Shown piece by piece: positions 1 to 10,800 of a stretch of 64,000 bases of DNA (position 1 is its first letter; each line of letters starts with the position of its first letter). The notes under the pieces were generated by a model that was given only the letters and a program-made list of their open reading frames with translations, was not told where the DNA came from and ran no database searches. Position numbers and translations under genes: made by a program. Location: contig NC_034409.1 in the NCBI RefSeq assembly GCF_002078875.1, forward strand, positions 13,493,111 through 13,557,110, read 5' to 3'. The stretch is from Numida meleagris (Eukaryota; Chordata; Aves; Galliformes; Numididae).

Positions 1-830
1 TTTTCTTTCCTTCCTCTCTCCTCGTTTTTTTTTTCTTTTGGGCCTGTCCCCCCCCTTGTCACGGACGCAGACCCTTAGACAATACCGTGACACCCAACCA
101 GTGGCAGCTGGGAAACGCACACCCTCAAAGGCCAGGCACATTCAGGAGTTCCCATCCAGAGGTGTCTTGGCAAAGCCTACCTTCAGTGACTGATCCTGCT
201 GGCCCACATATACACACTCATCTCAAAAGCCCGTGGAAGCTCTGCTGTCTGGATGTGCTGTTGTATCACCATCTTCTTTTGCTCCTTAGGTTTACCTCTG
301 CCCCATATGATTGCAGTCCCAGGACTTTTGCTGTGACAGAAATCACTGAAACAGGGTTTCTCTATAGTATTTTATTTGGTTGTATAGCGCTAAGTTTTGC
401 ATCATGGTGACGGTGTGAAGCAGAAGTCCTTTCTAAATACACACTAAGTTGCAAAACGTGTCCTCACAAGACCTTGCAACCCAACCAGGACAGCTCCACC
501 AATATGTACCATTTGTACACAAGCAGGAGACTTACGAGGACATACATCACTAAGTGTTGGTTCAGTACAAATAGTATGTTCCACCTTTTTGAATGTAACC
601 GCTTTCCCATTACACTCCATTGTAACTTGTCAACTGTATTTTTTTTTAAGTAAAAAAAATGTAAAGAAAACTGTTGGAATACCTGATTTTCTGTAAAAAA
701 TAATAACAACAATAATTTTTGTTACTTTAAAGTATGCTTGGTATTAAAGTACCTAATAAAGTTCAACAAGGAATTTTGTAGCATACTAAAATAAAGTGTG
801 ATAGTGCTTTTCTCCAGCTCACCTGTGGTA
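1..830 (+). other. Candidate 3' UTR tail with poly(A) signals
   Basis: From about 360 onward the sequence becomes AT-rich with T and A runs. It contains AATAAA at 755-760 and again at 790-795, followed by a pyrimidine-rich stretch near 810-818. This resembles the end of a long vertebrate 3' UTR on the + strand. No coding exon with splice borders is recognisable in bases 1-360. An open frame at 87-410 has no recognisable domain and is treated as chance. The gene cannot be named, and the assignment rests on composition and signals only. Confidence 0.3.
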
Positions 831-1520
831 ACAGCTGCTGTTGTTGAGATTACTGTCCTCCTCCTGAACACAAACCTGGCCACCTCCCACGTACCTGCAC
901 TTACATAGATTCCTAAGGTACACAAACTCTGAGCGAACCCCATTCCCTAAATAAGTCCAGGGATTTGTGTGCATGTGTCCAATTTATGGGCAGAGCACCC
1001 TGTTGGTAAGCGGATTTTATCCCTTGGTACCTGACTGTATGTATCTGGGCAATATAAAGATCCTGGTTACTTTGTTTGGTATAAAATTTTATAATAAGGA
1101 AAGAAGATTGTAAATTATTTTGGAGTTAGCTATAGCTAAATAACTGTAGCAGTTATTTAAAACCATTACAGTGGCATGTTAAAGTCCACTTGATTCTAAT
1201 CGGCGATGCATTTTGGTTATTCCTAAATATATTGAGAACTCCAAAAAGTGACTGGAGTACACAGTAAAGTTCAGAAATTAATTCTCCCTAATTTCAATAC
1301 ATGAAAAGACAGCAAAGGCAGAATTCCTGAAGCACCAAGGGCTGTCTTGGATAGCCATCATCCCAGAACCTGCACCAGTGAGAGGTACTTGACAAGGAGT
1401 TGCTGAGTGTCTCCATGGTGCTGATGCAGTACTGTCTGTGTTTTGAGCTGATCCAGAAATGGTTGTGACTGGGATTTAATTATTCCCAATCCCTGAGACT
1501 CTGCTGTATTTGAAAACAAC
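831..1520. other. Unassigned non-coding stretch
   Basis: AT-rich unique sequence. No repeat family, convincing frame or splice-bounded exon was seen. Confidence 0.4.
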
Positions 1521-1830
1521 AGGAAGGAAGGAAGGAAGGAAGGAAGGAAGGAAGGAAGGAAGGAANNNNNNNNNNNNNNNNNNNNNNNNNNNNNNNNNNN
1601 NNNNNNNNNNNNNNNNNNNNNNNNNNNNNNNNNNNNNNNNNNNNNNNNNNNNNNNNNNNNNNNNNNNNNNNNNNNNNNNNNNNNNNNNNNNNNNNNNNNN
1701 NNNNNNNNNNNNNNNNNNNNNNNNNNNNNNNNNNNNNNNNNNNNNNNNNNNNNNNNNNNNNNNNNNNNNNNNNNNNNNNNNNNNNNNNNNNNNNNNNNNN
1801 NNNNNNNNNNNNNNNNNNNNNNNNNNNNNN

Positions 1831-1921
<91 letters not shown>
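1521..1921 (+). repeat. (GGAA)n / (GAAA)n microsatellite with assembly gap
   Basis: A perfect GGAA array occupies 1521-1565. It is followed by 265 N at 1566-1830 and then a perfect GAAA array at 1831-1920. The two flanks carry different tetranucleotides, so the missing part must contain at least one switch of repeat unit. The long frames spanning this tract on both strands are translation of the repeat and the N run and are not genes. Confidence 0.95.
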
Positions 1922-2880
1922 GAAAAAAAGCAGTAACAGAGAAACTGAGTACTTTATACATTGAAAACATGATATAATACCTTGATGCATGCTGGTTCTC
2001 AGAAAGGAACAAGGCTTTTTCCTCATGCACTGAAGTCAATAGCTTTACCCATTTCTCCTTCCTAGGGACCTCTGTGCAGTAGGGATTGGCTTTGCCTGTT
2101 GCTGGAGCAGCAGCAGCAACATCTGCACACATTGGACATCGAGCCATGCCTGCAGCCACACCACATTGACATGACATCCTCATTGGATTGTATCAGTATT
2201 TTGACATGTGACTTTCACAACAAAAATTCTGCCGAAAGTAGAGTATGCAACCTCAAAACTCATGCTCTTCCCTTCACTTTGAGCCCCCTGCTGCAGAAGT
2301 ACACAAAGCCACAGCCCTGCGTGCTTGCAGCAACCAGATACCGTAGTGCCAATTCCCCAGGTGTCTCTGGTAGATTTTTCTTACTGTTACCCCATATTGC
2401 ATTCGGAAATTCCTGCTGCATTTTATAAAGTGAACTGATATATTCCCTGCTTCTTTCAGAGTGCTGTAACACCTCTGTGTGCAGTTACATACCTTTTCTA
2501 CTTGACAATGCGGCAAGGGAAGTAATGTCTGTGCAGGAGAGAGATTTCCAGGAAATCACGCATAAGCAACACACTGTGCTCATTAACTCCCAGGAGGAGC
2601 TGTGGTCTCTAATTGCCTACAAGACACCAAAAAATCATCTCCTTCCAGCACAGTTCCCATAGCTGCTGCACTCCAATTACTGAGCCCAGAAGTGCAGGAC
2701 CACCTCCAGGTGTGAACCTCAGCACAGTCACCAGGAAAGCAGTCCAGAAGATGCCCTAAGAATCTGGGAGCTACGCCTAGCTTTAACTCCACTGACTGGT
2801 TTTAAATTAGCATCACAGCATGGATTGCTACTCCCGATTCTGTCAAGTGCAAGTTAGTTTTATATTAGCCTAATAAAATG
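1922..2880. other. Unassigned non-coding stretch
   Basis: Unique sequence between the microsatellite and the first CR1. Several short frames overlap on both strands and none resembles a known protein. No splice-bounded exon was recognised. Confidence 0.4.
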
Positions 2881-3282
2881 GAATCACAGAATACCCCAGT
2901 TTGGAAAGGACCCACAAGGTTCATTGAGTCCAGCTCCTGGCTCCACACAGAACTGCCCAAAATTCAAACCCTATGACTGAGAGCATTGTCCGAATGCTCC
3001 CCAAACTCCGATAGATCAGGGCTGTGCCCACTGCCCTGGGCAGCCTGTTCCATGCCCACCACCCTATTAGTGAAGAACCTTTTCCTGATACCCAGCCGGA
3101 CCCTCCCCTGACACAGCTCCATGCCGTTCCCTCGGGCCCTGTCGCTGTCACAGAGAGCAGAGCTCAGCGCTGCCCCTCCGCTCCCTGTGAGGAGCTGCAG
3201 GCGCCATGAGGCCTCCCCTCAGCTCCTCTGCTCTGGGCTGAGCAAACCCAGGGACCTCAGCTGCTCCTCACATGTCTTCTCA
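2881..3282 (-). mobile_element. CR1 LINE, 3' fragment
   Basis: CR1 is the dominant non-LTR retrotransposon of birds. Its 3' end here reads in reverse on the + strand, beginning with GAATCACAGAATACC. It continues through the usual 3' end and end-of-ORF2 landmarks (GGGCAGCCTGTTCCATGCC near 3040, and CAGCTGCTCCTCACATG near 3260). The copy is 5'-truncated to about 400 bp, as most CR1 copies are. It is divergent and has no usable frame. Confidence 0.9.
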
Positions 3283-3705
3283 TATAGCTGGAAGAATTAC
3301 TCACAAAGAATATGGTTTATGTATTAATAAGATTTAACATCTAATTAGTCTGTTGTCTTGCTATTTATTAGGGAGAAAACTGAAATAAACTGAAATAAAT
3401 CCTATAACTAAATGTAAGACACTTTACCAGATGTTTAAAACAATTTTCACTTTTTTGCAGCAGACAATGATCTAGAGCATCGGTGACATTACCCGTCAGG
3501 ACTCTTCCACAGGATCTTAGCACGAATCTCTGCTCTGGTCTCAGAGTGCCACAAACAGGTCTGGGCCTCTCGTTACGCCGGCAGTCCCCAAGCACAGCCT
3601 TCTCACAGGCACCAGGTGAAGCACAGAACCAATGTCAGCCTTCAGGGTACATGATTAGTGCCTCAGTTCTCTTTTATAAGCCATTATGCTCCATTAAGTG
3701 CCTAC
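3283..3705. other. Spacer between two opposed CR1 copies
   Basis: About 420 bp of unique sequence between a minus-strand and a plus-strand CR1. A short overlapping pair of frames on opposite strands near 3480-3600 shows no domain. No feature is assigned. Confidence 0.4.
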
Positions 3706-4321
3706 GCTAGAGGGAAGGGATGTCATCCAGAGGGACCTGGACAGGCTTGAGAGGTGGGCCCATGCCAACCTCATGGAGTCCAACAAGGCCAAGTGCAAAG
3801 TCTTGCACCTGGATTGGGGCAATCCCAAGCACAGATACAGGTTGGGTGGAGAATGGCTTGAAAGCAGCCCTGAGGAGAAGGATTTGGGACTATCAGTTGA
3901 TGAAAGACTCAACATGAGCCAGCAATGTACACTTGCAGCCCAGAATGCCAACTGTACCCTGGGTTGCATCAAGAGAAGTGTGACCCGCAGGTCGAGGGAG
4001 GTGGTTCTGTCCCTCTACCCTGCTCTTGTGAGACCCCATCTAGAGTAGCACATCCAGTTCTGAGGCCCTGAACACAAGAAGGACATGGAGTTGTCAGAGG
4101 AGGTCCAAAGGAGGGCCATGAAGATGATCAGAGGGCTGAAGCACCTCCCCTGCAGGGGCAGGCTGAGAGAGCTGGGGCTCTTCAGCCTGGAGAAGAGGAG
4201 GCTCAGAGGGGACCTTATAGCAGCTTTCCAGTACCTGAAGGGGGCCTACAGGAAAGCTGGGGAGGGACTTTTTATAAGGGCAGGTAGTGACAGGATGAGG
4301 GGAAACAGCTTTAAACTGTAG
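3698..4321 (+). pseudogene. CR1 ORF2 C-terminal remnant, broken by in-frame stops
   Basis: One frame encodes the region downstream of the CR1 reverse transcriptase catalytic core. It includes the family landmarks [18 protein letters not shown] near 3994-4045 and [12 protein letters not shown] near 4168-4203. A TAG at 4046-4048 stops it where related copies continue with YCVQFW-like residues. The same frame resumes (4085-4321) and ends early at the TAG at 4319-4321, before the usual RLDIRKNYF-type segment. The copy cannot encode ORF2 protein. It is an old insertion, more degraded than the copy at 24 kb. Confidence 0.9.
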
Positions 4322-4555
4322 AAACTGCAGATTTAGACTAGATATTAGGAAGAAATTATTTACTGAGAGGGTGGTGAGACACTGGAACAGGTTGCCCAGT
4401 GAGGTTGTGAATGTCCCCCCCCGGAAGTGTTCAAGGCCAGGCTGGATGGGGCTTTGAGCAACCTGCTCTAGAGGGAGGTGTCCCTGCCTACAGCAGGGGG
4501 GTTGGAACTAGATGATCTCAAGGTCCCTTCCAACCCAAACCATTCTATGATACTG
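3706..4555 (+). mobile_element. CR1 LINE, 5'-truncated copy
   Basis: A sense-orientation CR1 of about 850 bp. It begins in the ORF2 region read as [20 protein letters not shown] and runs through the C-terminus of the reverse transcriptase polyprotein. It ends in the typical 3' tail with CATTCTATGATACTG at 4541-4555. The 5' truncation is characteristic of incomplete target-primed reverse transcription. No flanking target-site duplication was identified. Confidence 0.95.
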
Positions 4556-4799
4556 CTGAACCTGTCACGATTCTCAACAGGCAGGAGAAAAGAATGTGAA
4601 GTATTCTGGCTCTCGGGCGAGGCGCTGGGGTGGGTGGCGGCATCTCGCTGGGAGCTTTTAGGCGAGCAGCTCTCCCCGCCGGCAGGAAAGGAGCTGCTCC
4701 GTTGTACCGCTGCACTCCGCGCGTGCTTCAGAAAGATACGGAACAAAACCACTCCGAAATTCGGAGACGTTCCAGGTTAATATGTGCTACCACGGCTTT

Positions 4800-4823
4800 A
4801 TTTCATTTCATTTCATTTCATTT
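4800..4823 (+). repeat. (ATTTC)n short tandem repeat
   Basis: About five copies of the pentamer ATTTC lie directly inside the CpG-rich patch. Confidence 0.9.
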
Positions 4824-4956
4824 GTTGTAATACAAGATGAGATCCCTCGTTTACATTCTTTAATTAATTCTGCATTAAGTAATTACAAATTCTTCAGCAA
4901 ACCGGAAGGTCCCGGGGGCGCCCAGAGCGGCGGCCGGGCACGTTGCGCGGAGCCGT

Positions 4957-4972
4957 GCTGCCCCCTAGCGGC
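4957..4972 (-). promoter_or_regulatory. CTCF core motif (predicted)
   Basis: The minus strand reads GCCGCTAGGGGGCAGC. This fits the vertebrate CTCF core (CCGC/CCAS-YAG-RKGGCRS) at essentially every informative position, including the AGGGGGC centre. CTCF organises chromatin loops and insulators. The motif faces left (minus strand). Occupancy cannot be judged from sequence. Confidence 0.65.
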
Positions 4973-5150
4973 AGCCCGGGGGGACGCGGGAGGCGCTGCC
5001 GGGGCGGGTCGGGTTCGCGTTTGCAGAGGTCGAGGGAAGAAAAACAGCGCGTACGTAACCTCCTGTGACTCTGCAAGCCTGGGGGGAAAACTGCGTTATT
5101 GGGGATGGGGGATTGGGGATTGCGATGGGGAGCCATCACGTTTGAGAACT

Positions 5151-7404
5151 TCTACACTTTTATTTGAATGTACAAAGACGTCTCGGTAAATGTGGATCAG
5201 AGCTTCGCCTAACGCTTGAAAAGCTTTTCCCAGGGCTGTGCAGCCCAGCGCTCCCAGGGCCAGGCTGCTGCATTCCCCGGCTGGCACAGGCACTAATTCC
5301 CTATTTACCTTCTCAGGAAACAAGTGGGCAATGATGACATTTCTTCTCTCTTTGCACGTGGCAGGCTTTGCAGTGTACTCAGTGACAAATATACACGCTC
5401 TCCCAGTTTCCTGCAATTTCATCGCTGAATTTTTAAAAGCTTTCTATTTTTTCCACTTTACAGATCCCTAAAAAATTTTCCAGATCTTTCTAAGTTTGAC
5501 ATAAACATGACCTTGTAGAATATATCTTTTGTGTGTGCTTTTAAACATTCACAATCATGATGAAAAACAAAAAAATATATCCATGACACATTCTAAAGGT
5601 TTCTGAGCCAGAAAGCAAACAAAAAGAACTCAAAGCTCAACTCAGTACATAAATTTCATTATTTTTAAATCAGTCTCATGCTACCTTGCAGCCTGATTGA
5701 TGTTTTAATGCTGAGAACTGCAGTAACCAGCTAACAGGAGTCCTCTTCCTGGGGTGTGGAGAAGAACATGCCAGCCAGATGTCGTCCCAGGCCAGGAGAT
5801 GAAGTAGCAATGCAGACGTGAAAACAAGCTGTCAGTCCAAGCTGCCTAATGCAGTGCCTGCTGGGCACTGCGCCAGCAAACAAATGCCTGAAGCAGAAGT
5901 TTTCCCAGTTCTTACTCCTGTTCCCTCCCTTTTCAGCATGCTTCTATGTTAGGATTTTACAGATGAGACTTTTGACCCACAATCCATTTCTTAAGTTGTC
6001 TTTCCTATGTCTTCTCCTCTCACCCAGATGACAGATGGTTAGTATCAACAAGAGACCTTTAAAGCAAAGGAGTTTATTGAATACAACAGGAAGCAAAGGA
6101 AAATTTTACAAATGGAATAATTATCCCAAAAGGTTAAAGGAGCAGTATTTCTGAAGACAGAACAGACCACAGTCCCTGTACAGAAAGTCCCAGACCAACA
6201 CTCATCATTTGCAGATTGTGGCAGCTAGATGAGAGGCCCAATGATGCCTAAAAGATCCCCAAGGGAGCCAATGACAAGTGAAGGCCCAGTCAAATACACT
6301 GATCTGCTATAGTTTTGTAAAGATTTGGGGTCACTGCAGAAGGAACCGACAGAAAATCGACAGGGATTAAGCTCCAAGACCCAGGACTTCACTGTCTGAG
6401 TAAGCAGTGGAGCACAGTAGCAGATGTGTTATTAGAAACACTTATTTACTCAGTAAGCTACAGCTATTAGAGATCAATATAATCCTTTTACTGGGACTGG
6501 GCAGTACTTTTACCTAGAAGATAAGCAACTGAACTATTCAATACAGGTGCAATTTCTGTCTCCATGTATGCCCATCCATGTAGTGTCAGTGATCCTGGCT
6601 CTCATGGATGCAGGGATTAGCCCACCCTTACCTGCCCTATCCAGAAATGCAGTAGTCCCACTATCCCACTTAGGTCCCCTTTGCCAGATAGATGCAGAGG
6701 AATTTGTTCTTTATGATGTCAAGTCTTCAGCAACTTCATGAAAGAATGAGCCCCAGACATAATTTTGCCTGGGCTATCTGATGTGCTAAAATCCTGCCAA
6801 ATCCCTGAGCATGCAGTGTCAGGGCTGGCTGTTGTTGAGCTAAGCATGTGCTGCTGTGCAAAGGAGCAATCTTGCCCGCTCCCATCCTCTCTCCTGTGTC
6901 AGTCCTGTACTTATGTATCTGCATGGTCAGCTGCACCACCAAGCTGATTCAACCCACTCTATGGCCACATGGTTACACGTACCACGATGTGTTGAGGAGT
7001 ACCAGAATGGGGACAGCCCACAGTAGCTTGGCATATTTAGTTCATGAAACCTGTACCGTGTATGCGTAGTAAATCTGGTGCATCTCAACCCCATGATGAT
7101 AATTCTTGTGCATGGAACCCACTCAGTGTTTGCATGGTAAATCCAAAGCATTCCACGCACATCAGTCTTGAAGGGTACAAGCTTTCAAGGCCATCTCTGT
7201 GCAACCACTAATTCTACCTAATATGCACAGGCTGCAAAGGACAATTCTTGCCACCTACACAGCACATACCAAATGTGCTCATTTGTTCCCTAGACTCTGG
7301 ATTGCTCATTTATCTATGGGAAGCTCAGTTCTATCTAGGGCAACAATAATTGCACCCATACTTTTGTCTGCAGCATCCCAAATTTCCTGCCTTCAACTCC
7401 CCGT
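5151..7404. other. Unassigned non-coding stretch
   Basis: AT-moderate unique sequence. TTTATT near 6072-6077 with T/G-rich minus-strand sequence beyond it could be a minus-strand poly(A) signal, but no transcript around it is recognisable. Short frames near 6550-7410 show no domain. No splice-bounded exon was recognised. Confidence 0.35.
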
Positions 7405-7818
7405 ATAGAATCATAGAATCATAAAGGTTGGAAAAGACCACTAAGATCACTTAGTCCAACCATCAGCCCATCCCCACCATGCCCACTAACCCATGTCCCT
7501 CAGTGCCACATCCACACGGTTCACGAACATCTTCAGGGATGGTGACCCCACCACCTCCCTGGGCAGCCTGTGCCAGTGCCTCGCCACTTTCTGAGAATAA
7601 ATTGTTCCTAATATCCAACCTGAACCTCCCCTGGTGCAACTTAAGGCCATTTGCTCTCATCCTATCACTGTTACCTGGGAAAAGAGGCCAACCCCCACCT
7701 CACAACCTCCCTTCAGGCAGCTGCAGAAAGTGATAAGGTTACTCCTGAGCCTCCTCTTCCCCACACTGAACAATCCCAGTGCCCTCAGCTGCTCCCCAGA
7801 ACACTTGTGCTCTGACCC
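7405..7818 (-). mobile_element. CR1 LINE, 3' fragment
   Basis: It begins on the + strand with ATAGAATCATAGAATCATAA, the reverse complement of the CR1 3' repeats. It then shows GGTTGGAAAAGACCACTAAG and the usual landmarks (CACCTCCCTGGGCAGCC, then CTCAGCTGCTCCCCAGAACA). About 410 bp remains, with the 5' end truncated. The frame is broken by small indels relative to related copies. Confidence 0.95.
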
Positions 7819-10800
7819 AAAATGTATACCCAGCTCCTGAATAGGGAACTTTTGCCCCTAGCTCTTCACTCCACCTCACTGCCAGGGTCTGCCAAGCCCA
7901 CCATGGGACTGACAGAAAGGAGTTCACCACTAACATATGAGAAGTCTAGTGACTGTAATACACTGACAATTAAAATGATTATACACCCAGGACCTGGCAG
8001 AGAGGATTCAGTCTAATGATTCCTATGAGCATATAAACCAGCAGAGGAACTAGGAGGAAAGAGAGGAGTCACAGCAGGGGAAAAGTTACTTAAACCAAGT
8101 GCAGGGGACTACACAGAGTTCCTTCACCAGCGCCCTCCAAACAGTTCACAAAGCTGGCTTTCAGCTGACATAAAATGTGAATGTAGGATACTTACCACTA
8201 GATGACTGAAAAAACTACTCCTGAGTTTGTTTTATATCAAAACAGTTTTAGGTGAATTATCCTGAGCACAAAAGTTTGATACTGTTTGTCATGGAAAGTT
8301 ATTTATGCCAAAATGTTAGTGAGATTCCTTAAATGTTACGGAATTAGGAGAAATAAACTTCAGCCCAGTGTGAAAAATGTGCACTGCACTGAACACGGTC
8401 TTTCCCCAATGCATTCTTTATTCCTTTGGTTTTCGTTTTATAGATGTTTGATTCCAGGCAGAGGAACTCTGAGTTCATGAGAAACATGGGAATGAGTCCC
8501 GGGGAGAGGATATTTTCCCTTGTTTTTTCTGCGTAATGTAAGAGTAGGAGAAATGAAAACAATGAAAAAGCCAAGCTGCACCCTTTTGCTCCGCACAACT
8601 TCCTGAAATTTCTCCTGAGCAAGATAAAGTGTGCTACAGCATAACAGCTCACGCTGAAAATGGTATCTGTGAGTTACTCTGCAGAATTCAGACACAGCCC
8701 CATATTCACCCCATCTGCTTCTTTAGGATAAACTACTTGGCTACCCAGGTGTATAATTAGATATAAAGGGGTAATTTAAGAGGAATATCCTTCTAGCTTT
8801 TACTAGCCTCACCAGACAAACAATAGAAGTCCTGTTTTAAACTAAGGAAGGACAAAATGCACTAAAAGCTGCACAGGAAACAGCCCTGAACTGCACGGGA
8901 TTTGGGCTAAATGATTTTAAGGCTGCGAGCAGATGTCTCGCTTGGAAGCAGCAGAACCAGCTGCTCTCCGTCACCGCCCTTGAGCGCGAGCCGACCTTCA
9001 CCCGCAGCAGCGCAGAGCGTGTCAGTGCTCCGCCAGACAGACCGACCGGGTCAGATTAACCAGTTCAAACCGGGTATTTGAACTGAGCCACAGGAACCTT
9101 CCTGAAGGGGATTAGTGCGCTCCCGCAGAGCCTGCGCTGGTCTGACAGCAGATCCGAGGACATCCCTGGCATCGGAGCGGCAACGAACAGCTGAAAAGAG
9201 GCAATGTCTCCAGCAGGCAGTGGCCAAGTGCTGCAGACAGAGCGGCACTATGCAGAGCAGTGCCAGCAAAGCTCTCTGCTCCCAGCCCAGCTGCAGCTGC
9301 CCGTCACTGCCCAAGTTAAAACAGGAGCTGCATCACTGTGCCGAGGCAAGGAGCAAACTGGGGCGCAGGAACGAGGGTAGCCCACTGACACGGGCCCAGA
9401 GGGAGCTGCTAAACGGTGGCTGCCTGCAGCCTAAGAAGCTCTCTCCTTCCCTTGGTCTGAATCTGTTTTCACTTTAAGCCAGTTTTACAGTCTGGACTGA
9501 GCTGGGATTTAGATGTATTTTATGTGGCCAGCACCACCCACTGTGTCTCACAAGGGATGACAGTTCCTGCCACAAGCCATTTACAGGCCAGGAGCGAGTG
9601 CAGGCTCTCACAGACTGGAGCAAGGCTTGCTCATTCCTCCTCTCCATGGCTTTTCCCATGACTGCCCTGATCCCTTGGCAGTTCCTTCCCTGCCCTGTGG
9701 CAACATCATCTCCTCCATACAGGCTGAACAGGGTTTAGATGCTTTCTTCAGAGTCTGGAATGTTGTTACAAATCTCAGATCTATGCAGAGGTACAGGGGG
9801 CAAACTGACGCAAGCCCCGCTGCCTGCTGCTGCCCAGGATGAGGGCTGAGGCTGTGGGGCTGGCAAAGTGGGAGCTGATGGCACCAGCATCCAGCAGGAC
9901 GCCTGGAGGAGGGGGTACATGCCAGCCACCAAGCCTTGCAACACCCTTGATGAGGGCACCTCACCTCCTCAGACTTCCTGCTTGTCACTGTTCCCCACTG
10001 TCACTGGGCTGTACAGTTCCACAGATTAAAGGTTTTTCTGTTTGTTTTTCCCAAGTGAATCTAAGGGAGTAAAGAACACAGCTCCCAGGACCTTCACCTC
10101 CCAGACTGTCACAGTATATGCACACAGATCACCACTCTGTGTACTGATAGATGAACATACAGAGTTTCTGCAGTTTATGCCTCATTACTTTCTTGTGATG
10201 TTCAGCACTTGACAAAAGTATCAAACAAGAGCCCAATACAGACTAGGTCTCACCAGGAACTGACTTGCTATAAACCACAGGGTAAAAATCAAGCACAACA
10301 GCTTCACCTGCTTGATGAAAATAGCAAGAGCGGTTTCTTTGTATCTAATCCACTGATGAGAGAAGAGATACGTGGATTGGGATGGCAAAATTGAAAGCCT
10401 CATTAACGGGGACTAATATACTCCAGTCCTATACATTTCAACCTGCTCAGCCCTGCCCTCTTATAAAACAGGCGTTCCAGCTGCTGTGTTTCTGTTAATT
10501 GGATGTGTTCTTAAGCGTAAATGAGGAAAACCACATGAAAGCCTCTCAAGATTCCAGATAAGATTTACAGCTAGCACATGTAAGTGAAATGTCATTCAGG
10601 CCAAAGGAATTGTTCCTCCTTTTTCTGCTACTGCAATCCCTGAACTTAGCCCTACATTTCTATACTCCCACAAGTTTAGTGTGGACTCTAACACACTGCT
10701 GCAACCCCACCTCAGCAGCCTGCTGCCCTCCTGCCTCGGAACTGGCACAGGGGCAGCTCTGTCTCAGCCTGCCCTTGCTGTGGCTCTGGCTCAGATTTGC

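Larger units (their letters stand above)
4556..5150. promoter_or_regulatory. Small CpG-rich patch, possible regulatory element
   Basis: Bases about 4605-4780 and 4905-5060 are clearly richer in G+C and CpG than the neighbourhood, with several CGG/GCG clusters, and surround a strong CTCF-like core. The patch begins just after a CR1 3' end. It could be an isolated small CpG island, an insulator or an unannotated alternative promoter. No TATA box or splice-bounded first exon was recognised. Confidence 0.45.

Noticed and set aside
1358..2183. Overlapping 155-235-codon frames across the microsatellite
   Set aside because: They consist of translated GGAA/GAAA repeat and N residues.
6060..6110. Minus-strand AATAAA as the end of a gene
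   Set aside because: A/T hexamers of this kind are frequent, and no transcribed region, exon or skew supports it.
9115..9477. 120-codon plus-strand frame next to the CpG-enriched patch
   Set aside because: Cysteine- and serine-rich with no known family. A frame on the other strand is also open. Not supported as a gene.
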